A stretch of DNA of 32,944 nucleotides from Deinococcus frigens DSM 12807 (GTDB taxonomy: Bacteria; Deinococcota; Deinococci; Deinococcales; Deinococcaceae). The translations under genes were made by a program, and so were the position numbers. The stretch is from positions 1 through 32,944 of the forward strand of contig NZ_JNIW01000041.1 in the NCBI RefSeq assembly GCF_000701425.1, given 5' to 3'. Below are positions 26,229-32,944 of the stretch, piece after piece; within the stretch, counting starts at the first letter, position 1; every line of letters starts with the position of its first letter. The notes below the pieces were generated by a model. It did not search any database. It saw only the letters and a program-made list of their open reading frames with translations, and had not been told where the DNA came from.

Positions 26229-26702
26229 TTACGGCGTCGTTGGCGCGGGAACGGCGGCAGGTGTCGCCGCCGGAGACGCGCCCGCCACCAGATTCCAGTC
26301 CACGGTGTAGCCCAGCAGTTCGCGGCCCAGCAGCACGGTTCGCAGCACGCCGCTGATCTTGGTGCCGGTCAGGGTGGCGTGCAGGTTGCCCCGGTGCTTT
26401 TCGCCGTTCTCAAACAGGGTCAGTTCCAGTGCGCCGCCCGTGGCGTTGCGCTTAAAGGTGCCGCTGGCTGCATAAGCCTTGCGGCTTTCCAGATTGGTAA
26501 TGACCCCGGTGGCGCGGCCCTCGCGCTCCTGCACGGTCAGGGTCAGGCGGTACGGCACGCGGCCCGTGCCACCCACGCCGATGCCCTCGTAGGTGCCGTT
26601 CACGGCGCGTTCCAGCGGGGTCAGCGGGCTGATGTAGGCCCCGAAGGCGCAACCGCTGAGAACGGGGGGCAACAGCAGCAGGGCGGCGGCAAGGGAGCGC
26701 AT
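26229..26702 (-). CDS. Predicted lipoprotein, unknown function
   Basis: The 157-residue product has a lipoprotein signal peptide: RSLAAALLLLPPVLSGC with lipobox LSGC and lipidated Cys18. The mature part is beta-rich, with RAVNGTYEGIGVGGTGRVPYRLTLTV, ASGTFKRNATGGALELTLFENG and HATLTGTKISGVLR. It ends in a Pro/Ala/Thr-rich tail. I know no family for it; the pattern suggests a small beta-barrel or sandwich on the envelope. The ATG is leaderless: TACGCT on the minus strand ends 7 nt upstream. It converges with the epimerase operon over a featureless 165-nt gap. Confidence 0.72.
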   Translation of the reverse strand: MRSLAAALLLLPPVLSGCAFGAYISPLTPLERAVNGTYEGIGVGGTGRVPYRLTLTVQEREGRATGVITNLESRKAYAASGTFKRNATGGALELTLFENGEKHRGNLHATLTGTKISGVLRTVLLGRELLGYTVDWNLVAGASPAATPAAVPAPTTP

Positions 26703-26709
26703 GGCACAG

Positions 26710-26715
26710 AGCGTA
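26710..26715 (-). promoter_or_regulatory. -10 box TACGCT of the lipoprotein gene
   Basis: TACGCT on the minus strand with a 7-nt gap to the ATG at 26702. The same hexamer precedes the DUF2270 mini-ORF and LtrA. Confidence 0.5.
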
Positions 26716-26877
26716 ACGAGGTCTCATGAAGCGCGTCTGATGGGGGTGGTGCCGGGGCAGCAGGATTGAAATAAGTCGCCGCAACTTGCCTGTTTTACGG
26801 CTTGTCTGGTGGCCCCCCCGCCTCCAGAGCTGCCCCAGTCCCAGCCTCCCCACAAGGAAGGAAAGCAGGCCTTCGCT

Positions 26878-27552
26878 TCAGCCCTCTTCTAATGGATACG
26901 TGCGGGCGGCGCGCAGGGCCAGCCAGATCAGGTAGGCGTAGAACACGAAGACGATGGCAAAGACCACCCAGCCGGGAAAATTGCCGATGTCGGCCAGGGC
27001 AAAGGCGTCGGGAAAGGTCAGGACGTAGCCCTTGGGCTGGCCCAGGTCCAGCTTGGCCAGCCAGGCCAGCAGCACCGCCGCGTAGATCCACAGATAGTTG
27101 CGCCCCAGCCGCCAGCCCAGCGCGTCGTTGCGGCTCATCGGGCTGCGCGGCTTGCCCAGTTCGGCCAGCAGGAGCTGGTGCCAGCCGGGGTCCACCCTGT
27201 CGCCCAGCATGGCCGGGTAAAAAAAGCGCTCCATGATCCGCACGCGGTGGTGGGCGATCTCGTAGGTGCGGAAGCGGCGGGCTTCCAGGCGCAGGAAAAA
27301 GTAGTTCATGAACATGGCGAACAGAAAGGTGGCATGGCTGTTGCTCAGGTCTCCCAGGGCAAAGGAGGCCAGGCCCGCGCTGGTCACCACGGACCAGTTG
27401 GTGGTCATGTCCAGCCGCTGCCGCCACGCGGTCATCTTGCCGACCTCGGCGCGGTACAGGTGGATCAAGGCGTTGGCAGTGTTGGTGCTGTAGCTGACTT
27501 CCGTCAGGCCCGCCGAAAGAACAGCCCCCGCCCCGCCGCCTACCCCCGGCAT
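26878..27552 (-). CDS. DUF2270 integral membrane protein
   Basis: The 224-residue protein matches DUF2270: [28 protein letters not shown], then [70 protein letters not shown] and a last helix [18 protein letters not shown]. About four membrane segments are visible. Function is unknown. ATG 27552 shares its A with the stop of a six-codon mini-ORF (TGATG). The gene lies 62 nt downstream of LtrA, and both have their own TACGCT -10 boxes. Confidence 0.87.
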   Translation of the reverse strand: MPGVGGGAGAVLSAGLTEVSYSTNTANALIHLYRAEVGKMTAWRQRLDMTTNWSVVTSAGLASFALGDLSNSHATFLFAMFMNYFFLRLEARRFRTYEIAHHRVRIMERFFYPAMLGDRVDPGWHQLLLAELGKPRSPMSRNDALGWRLGRNYLWIYAAVLLAWLAKLDLGQPKGYVLTFPDAFALADIGNFPGWVVFAIVFVFYAYLIWLALRAARTYPLEEG

Positions 27553-27572
27553 CAGCCATTGCCCCGAATCAT
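27552..27572 (-). CDS. Leaderless mini-ORF coupled to the DUF2270 gene
   Basis: ATG 27572 lies 7 nt after a TACGCT -10 (27585-27580) and encodes MIRGNG. The TGA overlaps the DUF2270 ATG in TGATG. As the transcript probably begins at this ATG, ribosomes would load here and re-initiate on DUF2270. This is a possible coupling device, not a functional peptide. Confidence 0.45.
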   Translation of the reverse strand: MIRGNG

Positions 27573-27634
27573 GGTGCCCAGCGTAGCGCGTCCAGGCGAA
27601 TTTCTGACCACCTTGCCTCCCATGTCTGTCCGGC

Positions 27635-28825
27635 TCAATGCACGTCCACCCGTCCAGCATTGCTGCTGGCAAACCACGCACGCACGCCCAGACCCGCGTG
27701 GAGCAGATGCAGGCCGATCAACACGGCCATCAGCCCGGTCAACGGCAGCGCCAGCAGGGGAAGCAGCAGGGCCACCGCCGCCGTCCCCAGCCGCAGCGCG
27801 ATCAACAGGCGCGGCGGGATCATCGGCGGTTTTTCCGGCTCCAGCCCGGTTTCAATCACGGCGCAGGCCAGATAGAACAGCGCAAAGCCCCCGGCCATCA
27901 GCCAGCGCACCGCCGCCAGGTTCAGGTCTTCTTCCAGCGCCACGCCGTGTTCCACCATCGCCCCGATCACGGTGATGCCGATGACCAGCGGCAGGTGGCC
28001 GTAGGTCCAGCGCAGAAAACCCCAGCGGTCCAGGCTGTCGGGTTCGCGCCGCCCCAGGTAGTCGAACCACACCCACCACAGCCCAAAGCCCAGCGTGAAG
28101 CCCAGAATGAAGCGCCACACCACCGCCAGGTTCAGGCCATCCAGATCGGCCAGCCCGTTCAGGACGCCCACCAGGGTTTCACCCAGCACGATGATCACGA
28201 ACAGGCCGAAGCGCTCCGGCAACTTGCGGACCCTGGCCCTGAAAACCTCGCGCTGCGCCTGCAAGGTCAGGATCGGGGTCAGCAGTTCAATCAGCAGGCC
28301 CGCAGCTTTCAGGGCGTAAGCCAGCGGCCCCACCAGAAACGCGGCGACAACCCACAGCACGATGCTGAGGGCGAAGCCCCGCACATACACGTCGGTCACG
28401 GGCCGCACCTGTGGATTGTGCCGCCCCGCGCGCCACCACATGAAGGTGATCAGCACCCGCGCCGCCGCGTAGGACAGCGCAAAGCCGGTGGCCGTCTTGC
28501 TCAGGCCGTATTCGGCGGTGACCGCCATGCCCGCCACCGGCAGCATTTGCAGGAAGGTGAAGGCGCGGAAGCTGAGGTCATAGGTTTCGAAACGTTCGTT
28601 GTAGTACGCGATGCTCAGCCAGACCCACCACACCGGGATGAACAGCAGGACGAAGTCCAGAAACGCCTGCGGGCTGGGGTGCGCCGCCAGACGATGCGCC
28701 AGCCGCGAGATCACCACCACGAAGATCAGGTCATAAAACAGCTCCAGAAAGGTGACCTTGCCGTTGTCGTCGCCCGGCTGGTGAAGCTGCGGCTTTTGCC
28801 ACCACAGGCGGAAATTGGAGAACAT
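27635..28825 (-). CDS. LtrA family membrane protein (low temperature requirement protein A)
   Basis: The 396-residue polytopic protein belongs to the LtrA family. It begins [12 protein letters not shown] and has the family signature [23 protein letters not shown], then [56 protein letters not shown] and [20 protein letters not shown]. In Listeria LtrA is needed for growth at low temperature; its mechanism is unclear. I chose ATG 28825 because TACGCT lies 6 nt upstream and the family starts here; in-frame ATGs at 28843 and 28861 lie upstream of or across this box. Confidence 0.86.
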   Translation of the reverse strand: MFSNFRLWWQKPQLHQPGDDNGKVTFLELFYDLIFVVVISRLAHRLAAHPSPQAFLDFVLLFIPVWWVWLSIAYYNERFETYDLSFRAFTFLQMLPVAGMAVTAEYGLSKTATGFALSYAAARVLITFMWWRAGRHNPQVRPVTDVYVRGFALSIVLWVVAAFLVGPLAYALKAAGLLIELLTPILTLQAQREVFRARVRKLPERFGLFVIIVLGETLVGVLNGLADLDGLNLAVVWRFILGFTLGFGLWWVWFDYLGRREPDSLDRWGFLRWTYGHLPLVIGITVIGAMVEHGVALEEDLNLAAVRWLMAGGFALFYLACAVIETGLEPEKPPMIPPRLLIALRLGTAAVALLLPLLALPLTGLMAVLIGLHLLHAGLGVRAWFASSNAGRVDVH

Positions 28826-28831
28826 GAAGGT

Positions 28832-28837
28832 AGCGTA
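28832..28837 (-). promoter_or_regulatory. -10 box TACGCT of ltrA
   Basis: TACGCT on the minus strand, 6 nt before ATG 28825. It matches the two neighbouring downstream genes. Confidence 0.45.
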
Positions 28838-28889
28838 AAGCATGGGCGCGGCCTGTCCCATCTGCCGCGCGACACTCGGTGCGTCAGGG

Positions 28890-29549
28890 TCAGCGCAGAA
28901 AGGGATTGCCCCGGCGTTCCGCCCCGATGGTGGTGGCCCCGCCGTGGCCGGAATAGACGGCGGTGGCGTCGGGCAAGGTCAGCAGTTCACGCGTGATGCC
29001 CGCCATCAGTTCAGGGTGGCTGCCGCCCGGCAGATCGGTGCGCCCGATGCCTCCCTGGAACAGCGTGTCCCCGGCCACCACCATGCCGTCCCCGCTGTCC
29101 GTCCCGGCCAGGAACACCACATGCCCCGGCGCGTGGCCCGGCAACTCGCGGGCGGTCAGGGTCAGGTCGCCCGCCGCGAATGTCTGATTCTGCGTGATCT
29201 CGTGGTCCGGGGCGTCCGGCTGAATAAAGGGCAGGTTCCAGCGTCCCGCCGACGCCGCGCCCATGCGGTAGATCGGCAGATCGGCGGGATGCAGATAAAC
29301 CGGCACACGGAGCGCCTCTCGCACGGGCTGCACGGCCCCGATGTGATCGAAATGCGCGTGGGTGAGCAGAATGCCGCGTACCGTCACGCCCGCGACGCGT
29401 ACCAGGGCCAGAATCCGGTCCGCATCGTCGCCAGGATCGAAGAGGAAGCCCTCGCCCTGTGCGCCCGCCACCAGCACGGCGTTTTCCTGCAAGGGGCCGG
29501 TGGGCAGGGACCACACGCGAACGGGACCATGTTGGACAGGTTGAATCAT
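28890..29549 (-). CDS. MBL-fold metallo-hydrolase, glyoxalase II-like
   Basis: The 219-residue protein is a metallo-beta-lactamase fold hydrolase. The metal site is intact: [11 protein letters not shown] (HxHxDH), [27 protein letters not shown] and [11 protein letters not shown] near the end. It resembles the short glyoxalase II / YcbL family, which hydrolyses thioesters such as hydroxyacyl-glutathione or analogous thiols; Deinococcus uses bacillithiol-type thiols, so the substrate is open. The ATG is leaderless, with TAAACT 6 nt upstream. The end ERRGNPFLR is typical of the family. It has its own promoter. Confidence 0.9.
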   Translation of the reverse strand: MIQPVQHGPVRVWSLPTGPLQENAVLVAGAQGEGFLFDPGDDADRILALVRVAGVTVRGILLTHAHFDHIGAVQPVREALRVPVYLHPADLPIYRMGAASAGRWNLPFIQPDAPDHEITQNQTFAAGDLTLTARELPGHAPGHVVFLAGTDSGDGMVVAGDTLFQGGIGRTDLPGGSHPELMAGITRELLTLPDATAVYSGHGGATTIGAERRGNPFLR

Positions 29550-29555
29550 GGGCGC

Positions 29556-29561
29556 AGTTTA
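29556..29561 (-). promoter_or_regulatory. -10 box TAAACT of the MBL-fold gene
   Basis: On the minus strand TAAACT lies 6 nt before the ATG at 29549. No Shine-Dalgarno is present. Confidence 0.45.
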
Positions 29562-29638
29562 GGGCCAGCGGCGGCAGCCAGAGCTAAGGCAAGGTCAGGA
29601 TCAGGGGGGCGGGAGTGCGGTGCGGTGGCGGGCGAAAA

Positions 29639-29770
29639 GATAACCCCTCAGTCTGCTTCGCAGCCAGCTCCCCTCAAGGGGAGCCAAGAGTGGCTGTCAA
29701 TCTTGCCACGCAGAAAACAACTTGCCTCCCCTTGAGGGGAAGTCCCCCGAAGGGGGGGAGGGGTCAAACC
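29639..29770. repeat. Dispersed palindromic intergenic repeat, copy D
   Basis: It begins GATAACCCCTCAGTCTGCTT and runs CAGCCAGCTCCCCTCAAGGGG. A second facing part is CTTGCCTCCCCTTGAGGGGA, ending GGGGGGGAGGGGTCAAACC. It is the clearest copy of the family (compare 11994). Confidence 0.65.
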
Positions 29771-29988
29771 GTGGTAGCCACCCCAGAACTAAACTTCGAC
29801 ACCCATCCCCGTCCCAGGGGCCGCACCGCGTCCGCCGTCGTAACTTCCGCCACGTTCAGGCCCGCTGGCAGGCCCGGCCCCACCATCGCCCCGGCCCGCG
29901 CTTCCGCCGCTGCCAGGCATTCCGCAGGAGATTTCTTGCCCGACAGCGTATCGCGGCGGGCAGTGGCCCGGACGGCGGCGCACTGCAC
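29764..29988 (-). CDS. Possible small protein, unrecognised
   Basis: A 74-codon frame from GTG 29988 (GGGAGG upstream; the frame stays open to GTG 30006) gives a product with QCAAVRATARRDTLSGKKSPAEC, LAAAEARAGAMVGPGLPAGLNVAEV and ADAVRPLGRGWVSKFSSG. Two Cys and a plausible amphipathic helix are visible; I know no family. It overlaps the repeat end, and high-GC DNA makes chance ORFs common, so it is doubtful. The rest of 29550-30036 holds only repeat sequence. Confidence 0.3.
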   Translation of the reverse strand: MQCAAVRATARRDTLSGKKSPAECLAAAEARAGAMVGPGLPAGLNVAEVTTADAVRPLGRGWVSKFSSGVATTV

Positions 29989-30036
29989 CCCCAACCCTCC
30001 CCCCACCCCGTGAGGGTTCTGTCAGACCCCCCCCCA

Positions 30037-30042
30037 TAAGCT
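30037..30042 (+). promoter_or_regulatory. -10 box TAAGCT of the leaderless histidine kinase gene
   Basis: TAAGCT ends exactly 7 nt before GTG 30050, which has no Shine-Dalgarno. It fixes the start. Confidence 0.55.
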
Positions 30043-30049
30043 GAGTTTC

Positions 30050-31141
30050 GTGAGTGGCCGCCTGATCTCTGAACTTCCCGAACAGGATCTGGCTGGGCGG
30101 CGCAGGGCCGGGCGCAACACCCTGCGGACCCAGTTCGCGCTGGTGATCTTTCTGCTGGCCTTCCTGCCCAATCTAGTCCTCACGCTGACCGCCCAGCCCA
30201 ACCTCCCGGCGGGCGCACTGCTGGGGTGGATGCTGCTGGTGGGCGTGCTGTGCGGCATGGTGGGTTATGTCCTCAGCGGCGCGCTGCTGCGGCCCCTCAG
30301 CCGCCTTCAGGCCGAGGTGGAAGGCGGCGAACTGACACCACACACCGACGATCCGGCGGAAATCCTGCTGCTGCGCCGCGCCTTCTCGGATCTGCTGGGC
30401 CGCCTGGGCACCGAACAGACGCGCCGCAACGCCTTCATGGCGACGCTGGTGCATGACCTGAAAACCCCGCTGATCGCCGCCGGACACCTCACGCACGCCC
30501 TGGTGAATCTGCCACTGCCCGAAGCCGAACGCCGGGAGGTGGGCACGCAGATGGGGGCCGAGACCGCCCGCCTGCTGGCGCTGGTGCAGCAGATGGCCGA
30601 CGCCCACCGCTTCGAGCGCGAGGACGTGATGGTCCAGACCGTTCCCACCGATCTGCGCGCCCTGCTCGACGACGTGGCCCGGCGTGTCCAGCCACAGGCC
30701 GGGTGCGGGGGCCTGACCCTGAGCGTGGAGGGACACGGCTACGCCCTGGCCGACGCCCCGGTGCTGGAACGGGCCGTGACCAACCTGACCGAGAATGCCA
30801 TCCGCTACGCCCACTCACGCGTGGAACTGCATATCACGCCAGACGGACTGGTGGTGGCCGACGACGGCCCCGGCCTGGGCGGCTCGCTGGCCCAACTGGC
30901 ACAGCCGTTTACCTCGCAGCCCACCACCATCGCCGGACAGCAGTACACCGCCGGAACCGCCGGACTCGGCCTGTTCATCGCCCGCCGGATTGCCGAGGCG
31001 CACGGCGGAGAGCTGCGCTACGCCCACCGACCCTACCCGCTGCCTGACCCCGACACCGCTATTTCCAACTCCGCCCCTCCTCCTCCCACGTCCACCCTGC
31101 CCACCGTCTTCACGCTCACTCTCCCGGAGATCACCCCATGA
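30050..31141 (+). CDS. Sensor histidine kinase
   Basis: The 363-residue protein has two membrane helices (about 28-47 and 55-78), a short HAMP-like linker (RPLSRLQAEVEGGELT) and a HisKA domain with VHDLKTPL (phospho-acceptor His135). The ATPase domain has VTNLTENAIRYA (Asn249), VADDGPGL and GTAGLGLFIARRIAEAHGG. Almost no extracytoplasmic sensor domain exists between the helices. It autophosphorylates and passes phosphate to the partner regulator encoded next, whose ATG overlaps the kinase stop. The tail (about 325-363) is Pro/Thr-rich. The H-D-L-K-T-P box is of the HPK1-4 type rather than the HisKA_3 type usual for NarL partners. Confidence 0.9.
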   Translation: MSGRLISELPEQDLAGRRRAGRNTLRTQFALVIFLLAFLPNLVLTLTAQPNLPAGALLGWMLLVGVLCGMVGYVLSGALLRPLSRLQAEVEGGELTPHTDDPAEILLLRRAFSDLLGRLGTEQTRRNAFMATLVHDLKTPLIAAGHLTHALVNLPLPEAERREVGTQMGAETARLLALVQQMADAHRFEREDVMVQTVPTDLRALLDDVARRVQPQAGCGGLTLSVEGHGYALADAPVLERAVTNLTENAIRYAHSRVELHITPDGLVVADDGPGLGGSLAQLAQPFTSQPTTIAGQQYTAGTAGLGLFIARRIAEAHGGELRYAHRPYPLPDPDTAISNSAPPPPTSTLPTVFTLTLPEITP

Positions 31142-31722
31142 AACTTGTTATTGCCGACGATCACCCGCTGTTCCGTATGGGCCTCAAGTACGCCCTGATG
31201 CATCAGGGGTTCGACGTGGTGGCCGAGGCCGCCGATGGTCTGAGCGCCCTGGACGCCTGCCGCAGCCTGCAACCCGACGCCGCCCTGCTGGACATCAAGA
31301 TGCCCGGCATGACCGGCATCGAGGTCTGCGAACGCCTGCGTATGACCCATCCCCAGGTCGTCAGCGTGCTGATCACCACCTTCGCCGAACCCGCCATCGT
31401 GCAGGCGGCCCGCACCGCCGGGGCACGCGGCTACGTCAGCAAGGAAACGGACCCCGAGAGCCTGGCCCGCCAACTGCGCGACATCGTGGCCCACCCCGAA
31501 ATTGACCGCCTGCCGCAGGTGGACGTACCCCGCCTGACCCCCCGCGAATCCGAGGTGCTGCCGCTGCTGGCCCAGGGCTACAGCAACAAGGAGATCGCCA
31601 AGAATCTGGGCGTCAGCCCCGATACGGTCAAGGACCACCTGGCCCGGTTGTACGCCAAGCTGGACGCCGGGGACCGCACCCAGGCCGTCAGCCGCGCCCG
31701 CTCGATTGGCCTGCTGCACTGA
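31138..31722 (+). CDS. NarL/FixJ-type response regulator
   Basis: The 194-residue protein has a receiver domain (about 1-120) with acidic pocket ADDHP, phospho-acceptor Asp52 in LLDIKMPG, Thr in LITTF and Lys in YVSKE. A LuxR-type helix-turn-helix (about 132-194) follows: LTPRESEVLPLLAQGYSNKEIAKNLGVSPDTVKDHLARLYAKL. It is a transcription factor, probably activated by the kinase encoded just upstream (ATGA overlap). The target genes are not visible; the outer-membrane-like protein gene downstream is a candidate by position only. Confidence 0.92.
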   Translation: MKLVIADDHPLFRMGLKYALMHQGFDVVAEAADGLSALDACRSLQPDAALLDIKMPGMTGIEVCERLRMTHPQVVSVLITTFAEPAIVQAARTAGARGYVSKETDPESLARQLRDIVAHPEIDRLPQVDVPRLTPRESEVLPLLAQGYSNKEIAKNLGVSPDTVKDHLARLYAKLDAGDRTQAVSRARSIGLLH

Positions 31723-31743
31723 GAGAACACAGGATCTTTTGCT

Positions 31744-31775
31744 GGGGAGGTGACCTGCGGGCTGTCTCCCCTTTC
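31744..31775 (+). terminator. Weak terminator-like hairpin after the response regulator
   Basis: GGGGAG (31744-31749) and CTCCCC (31766-31771) are followed by TTTCCTT. The loop is long and the T-run short. The rest of 31776-31970 holds TGCCCC/GGGGCA and similar inverted words but no gene. Confidence 0.35.
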
Positions 31776-31970
31776 CTTGCGACGCTTGACGCGCGACAGG
31801 AAATTTGCTTTACCAGACGGGAGCTGTTGCCCCTTTCTTCCTTGCGGGGCAGGCTGTGCAGGAGGTCAACGGCGCTCCCGTTTCAGAGCACCAAACTGAA
31901 CCAACAGCCGCACTTTGCTGAGACACCAGGTCAAAACACCATTCAAGACAGCCCGCGCCATACCATCCGT

Positions 31971-31976
31971 TACCCT
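31971..31976 (+). promoter_or_regulatory. -10 box TACCCT of the outer-membrane-like gene
   Basis: TACCCT lies 6 nt before ATG 31983, leaderless layout. Confidence 0.45.
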
Positions 31977-31982
31977 GCTCCT

Positions 31983-32603
31983 ATGCTAAAAGCCACCCTG
32001 ATCCGCGCCCTCGCGCTGGCCCTCACCGCCGCCACCTTCGCCCGCGCCCAGACCACGCCAGCGGATTCCGGCACGCCCATTTTCGTTCAGCCGCCGCAGC
32101 AGCAGACGCAGGAACTGGTACCGAGCACACCGCAGACGCTCTGGCCTCAGCCCGCACCGGAACAGTTTACCGTCTGGGGCGGCTTGTCCAGCGAGGTCCT
32201 GATTCTGCCGGAACTATTCGCGGCGGTCAGTGCACCCGTGCTGAACGTGGGCCAGACCAGACTGAACCTGCGGGCCGGGATGGAAGTGTTCTACGGCCTG
32301 ATTGCCCTGAACGCAGAGGCGCTGATCGGCGGCAATGGCGGCGGCCTGTACGGTGGCCCCAGCACGGCGCTGATGCTGGGCGCGAACAGTGGCTGGGCGG
32401 CGGGCGGCGTCCTGGGCTACCGCAGTCGCCCCAGCCAGAGCCGTCTGGGCTTTTTCGCAGAGAGCAAACTGCGCTACCTGGTTCTGCGGAACGTCACGCC
32501 GATTTCCTCGCCGCTGCTCCTGCCCGGCCAGACCCCTTCCGCCCCAGCCGATCTCCGGTTGCTGTCGCCTGGGCTGCGGCTGGGGGTGACATACCGCTTC
32601 TGA
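31983..32603 (+). CDS. Secreted beta-barrel-like outer membrane protein
   Basis: The 206-residue product has a Sec signal peptide (LKATLIRALALALTAATFARAQ, cleavage near ARA-QT). A Gln/Pro-rich stretch is followed by alternating hydrophobic/polar strands such as FTVWGGLSSEVLILPELF, TRLNLRAGMEVFYGL, GWAAGGVLGYRS and LGFFAESKLRYLVLR. It ends LRLGVTYRF. A terminal Phe after an amphipathic strand is the classic outer-membrane beta-barrel insertion signal, and Deinococcus has an outer layer with barrel proteins. An 8-10 strand barrel is likely. Function is unknown. ATG 31983 is leaderless. Confidence 0.7.
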   Translation: MLKATLIRALALALTAATFARAQTTPADSGTPIFVQPPQQQTQELVPSTPQTLWPQPAPEQFTVWGGLSSEVLILPELFAAVSAPVLNVGQTRLNLRAGMEVFYGLIALNAEALIGGNGGGLYGGPSTALMLGANSGWAAGGVLGYRSRPSQSRLGFFAESKLRYLVLRNVTPISSPLLLPGQTPSAPADLRLLSPGLRLGVTYRF

Positions 32604-32781
32604 GCGTGTCTGTCTAAGCGTGTCTGAGCGTCGGAAAGTTTGAAGGTCTGAATGCGGGGGCTGACCTTATCTCCGTCGTTCGGACCTTCACACGGTGAGA
32701 GCATTTGTCCGAATTACGGCATCGGGAAAAGAGACTCCCACTGCTTACATGCTCCCAAATACTCGGCCAAATTCACTTATA
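32604..32781. other. Repeat-rich gene-free stretch before the IS element
   Basis: It contains near-tandem GCGTGTCTG units (32604-32632). It also has an inverted pair TGAAGGTC/GACCTTCA within 32641-32693, related to the 'TCAGACCT' repeats elsewhere. No gene is visible. Confidence 0.5.
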
Positions 32782-32944
32782 CGGATTCCGATTAAACAGT
32801 TTATAATAGAGGGATGAAACCTGCACTCCTCACTCGTCCCCTCGCACATCAAGCGGCTGACTTCTGGCAGCTCTTCGAGACCAGTACCTGTGCCGTCCAG
32901 CGGCGCAGAGCGCAATTCTTTGCGCTCCTGGCAGAACGTCGTCC
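32782..32944 (+). mobile_element. Start of an IS630-like insertion sequence
   Basis: After a TA dinucleotide (32780-32781) the sequence CGGATTCCGATTAAACAGTT begins, 32 nt before a transposase-like start. The same end sequence borders the MITE at 22735-22865. The right end lies outside the window. Confidence 0.6.
32814..32944 (+). CDS. IS630-family transposase, N-terminal part (runs off the window)
   Basis: ATG 32814 opens 43 codons to the window edge, with AADFWQLFETSTCAVQRRRA and QFFALLAERRP. The phrase 'VQRRRAQ..ALLAERR' is the usual first helical segment of IS630/Tc1-type transposases ahead of the helix-turn-helix. The TATAAT box (32801-32806) lies 7 nt upstream, so the gene may be leaderless like many others here. 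The catalytic DDE region is outside the window. Confidence 0.6.
   Translation, partial: MKPALLTRPLAHQAADFWQLFETSTCAVQRRRAQFFALLAERR

Noticed and set aside
27638..28996. 452-codon plus-strand frame over ltrA
   Set aside because: Gln/His/Arg-rich shadow of the LtrA gene.

Overview
The window is high-GC DNA that looks like a Deinococcus chromosome. The protein content supports this: a UvsE-type UV endonuclease, an MglA/MglB pair, DUF2270 and LtrA membrane proteins, and a small beta-barrel protein ending in Phe. So does the promoter style: about a dozen genes have a TANNNT -10 box only 6-7 nt before the start codon and no Shine-Dalgarno, the leaderless-mRNA signature known from Deinococcus. I infer the genus; the species is not determined.

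Layout. 1-793: the edge of an IS4-like element and an AT-richer stretch with one unrecognised ORF. 794-3924: an AcuI/YhdH-type oxidoreductase (minus), then a CNNM/CBS transporter-like protein overlapping cytidine deaminase (plus). 3985-10347: a complete seven-gene Mrp Na+/H+ antiporter operon (mrpABCDEFG, minus). 10348-11975: a class I DAHP synthase behind an apparent Phe/Tyr attenuator; a leaderless 16-codon leader peptide rich in Phe and Tyr codons is followed by mutually exclusive antiterminator and terminator hairpins. This is the strongest discovery candidate. 12122-13163: mglB-mglA (minus), with an unusually short MglB. 13301-16685: an exported phosphodiester-glycosidase-domain protein and a subtilase. 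16716-20361 (minus): a DnaQ-like exonuclease, then an operon of MFS exporter, small ORF, gluconokinase, DUF2256 zinc-finger protein and uvsE, with overlapping start/stop junctions.

20362-22930: a 37-nt direct-repeat pair of CRISPR-like geometry, a divergent nitroreductase/HxlR regulator pair, two unrecognised proteins that each carry an in-frame tandem duplication, and a 131-bp MITE-like element. 23189-26063: an aldo/keto reductase and two SDR/epimerase proteins translationally coupled in one operon. 26229-29549 (minus): a lipoprotein, a DUF2270 protein, LtrA and an MBL-fold hydrolase. 29764-32603: a possible small ORF, a histidine kinase/NarL-type response regulator pair, and a small secreted beta-barrel-like protein. 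32782-end: the start of an IS630-like element whose terminal sequence matches the ends of the MITE.

A family of roughly 50-bp palindromic intergenic repeats (10601, 11994, 22951, 29639) and degenerate 'TCAGACCT' repeats recur between genes. No rRNA, tRNA, cas gene or complete insertion sequence was found. Most long antisense ORFs are high-GC shadows and were left out.
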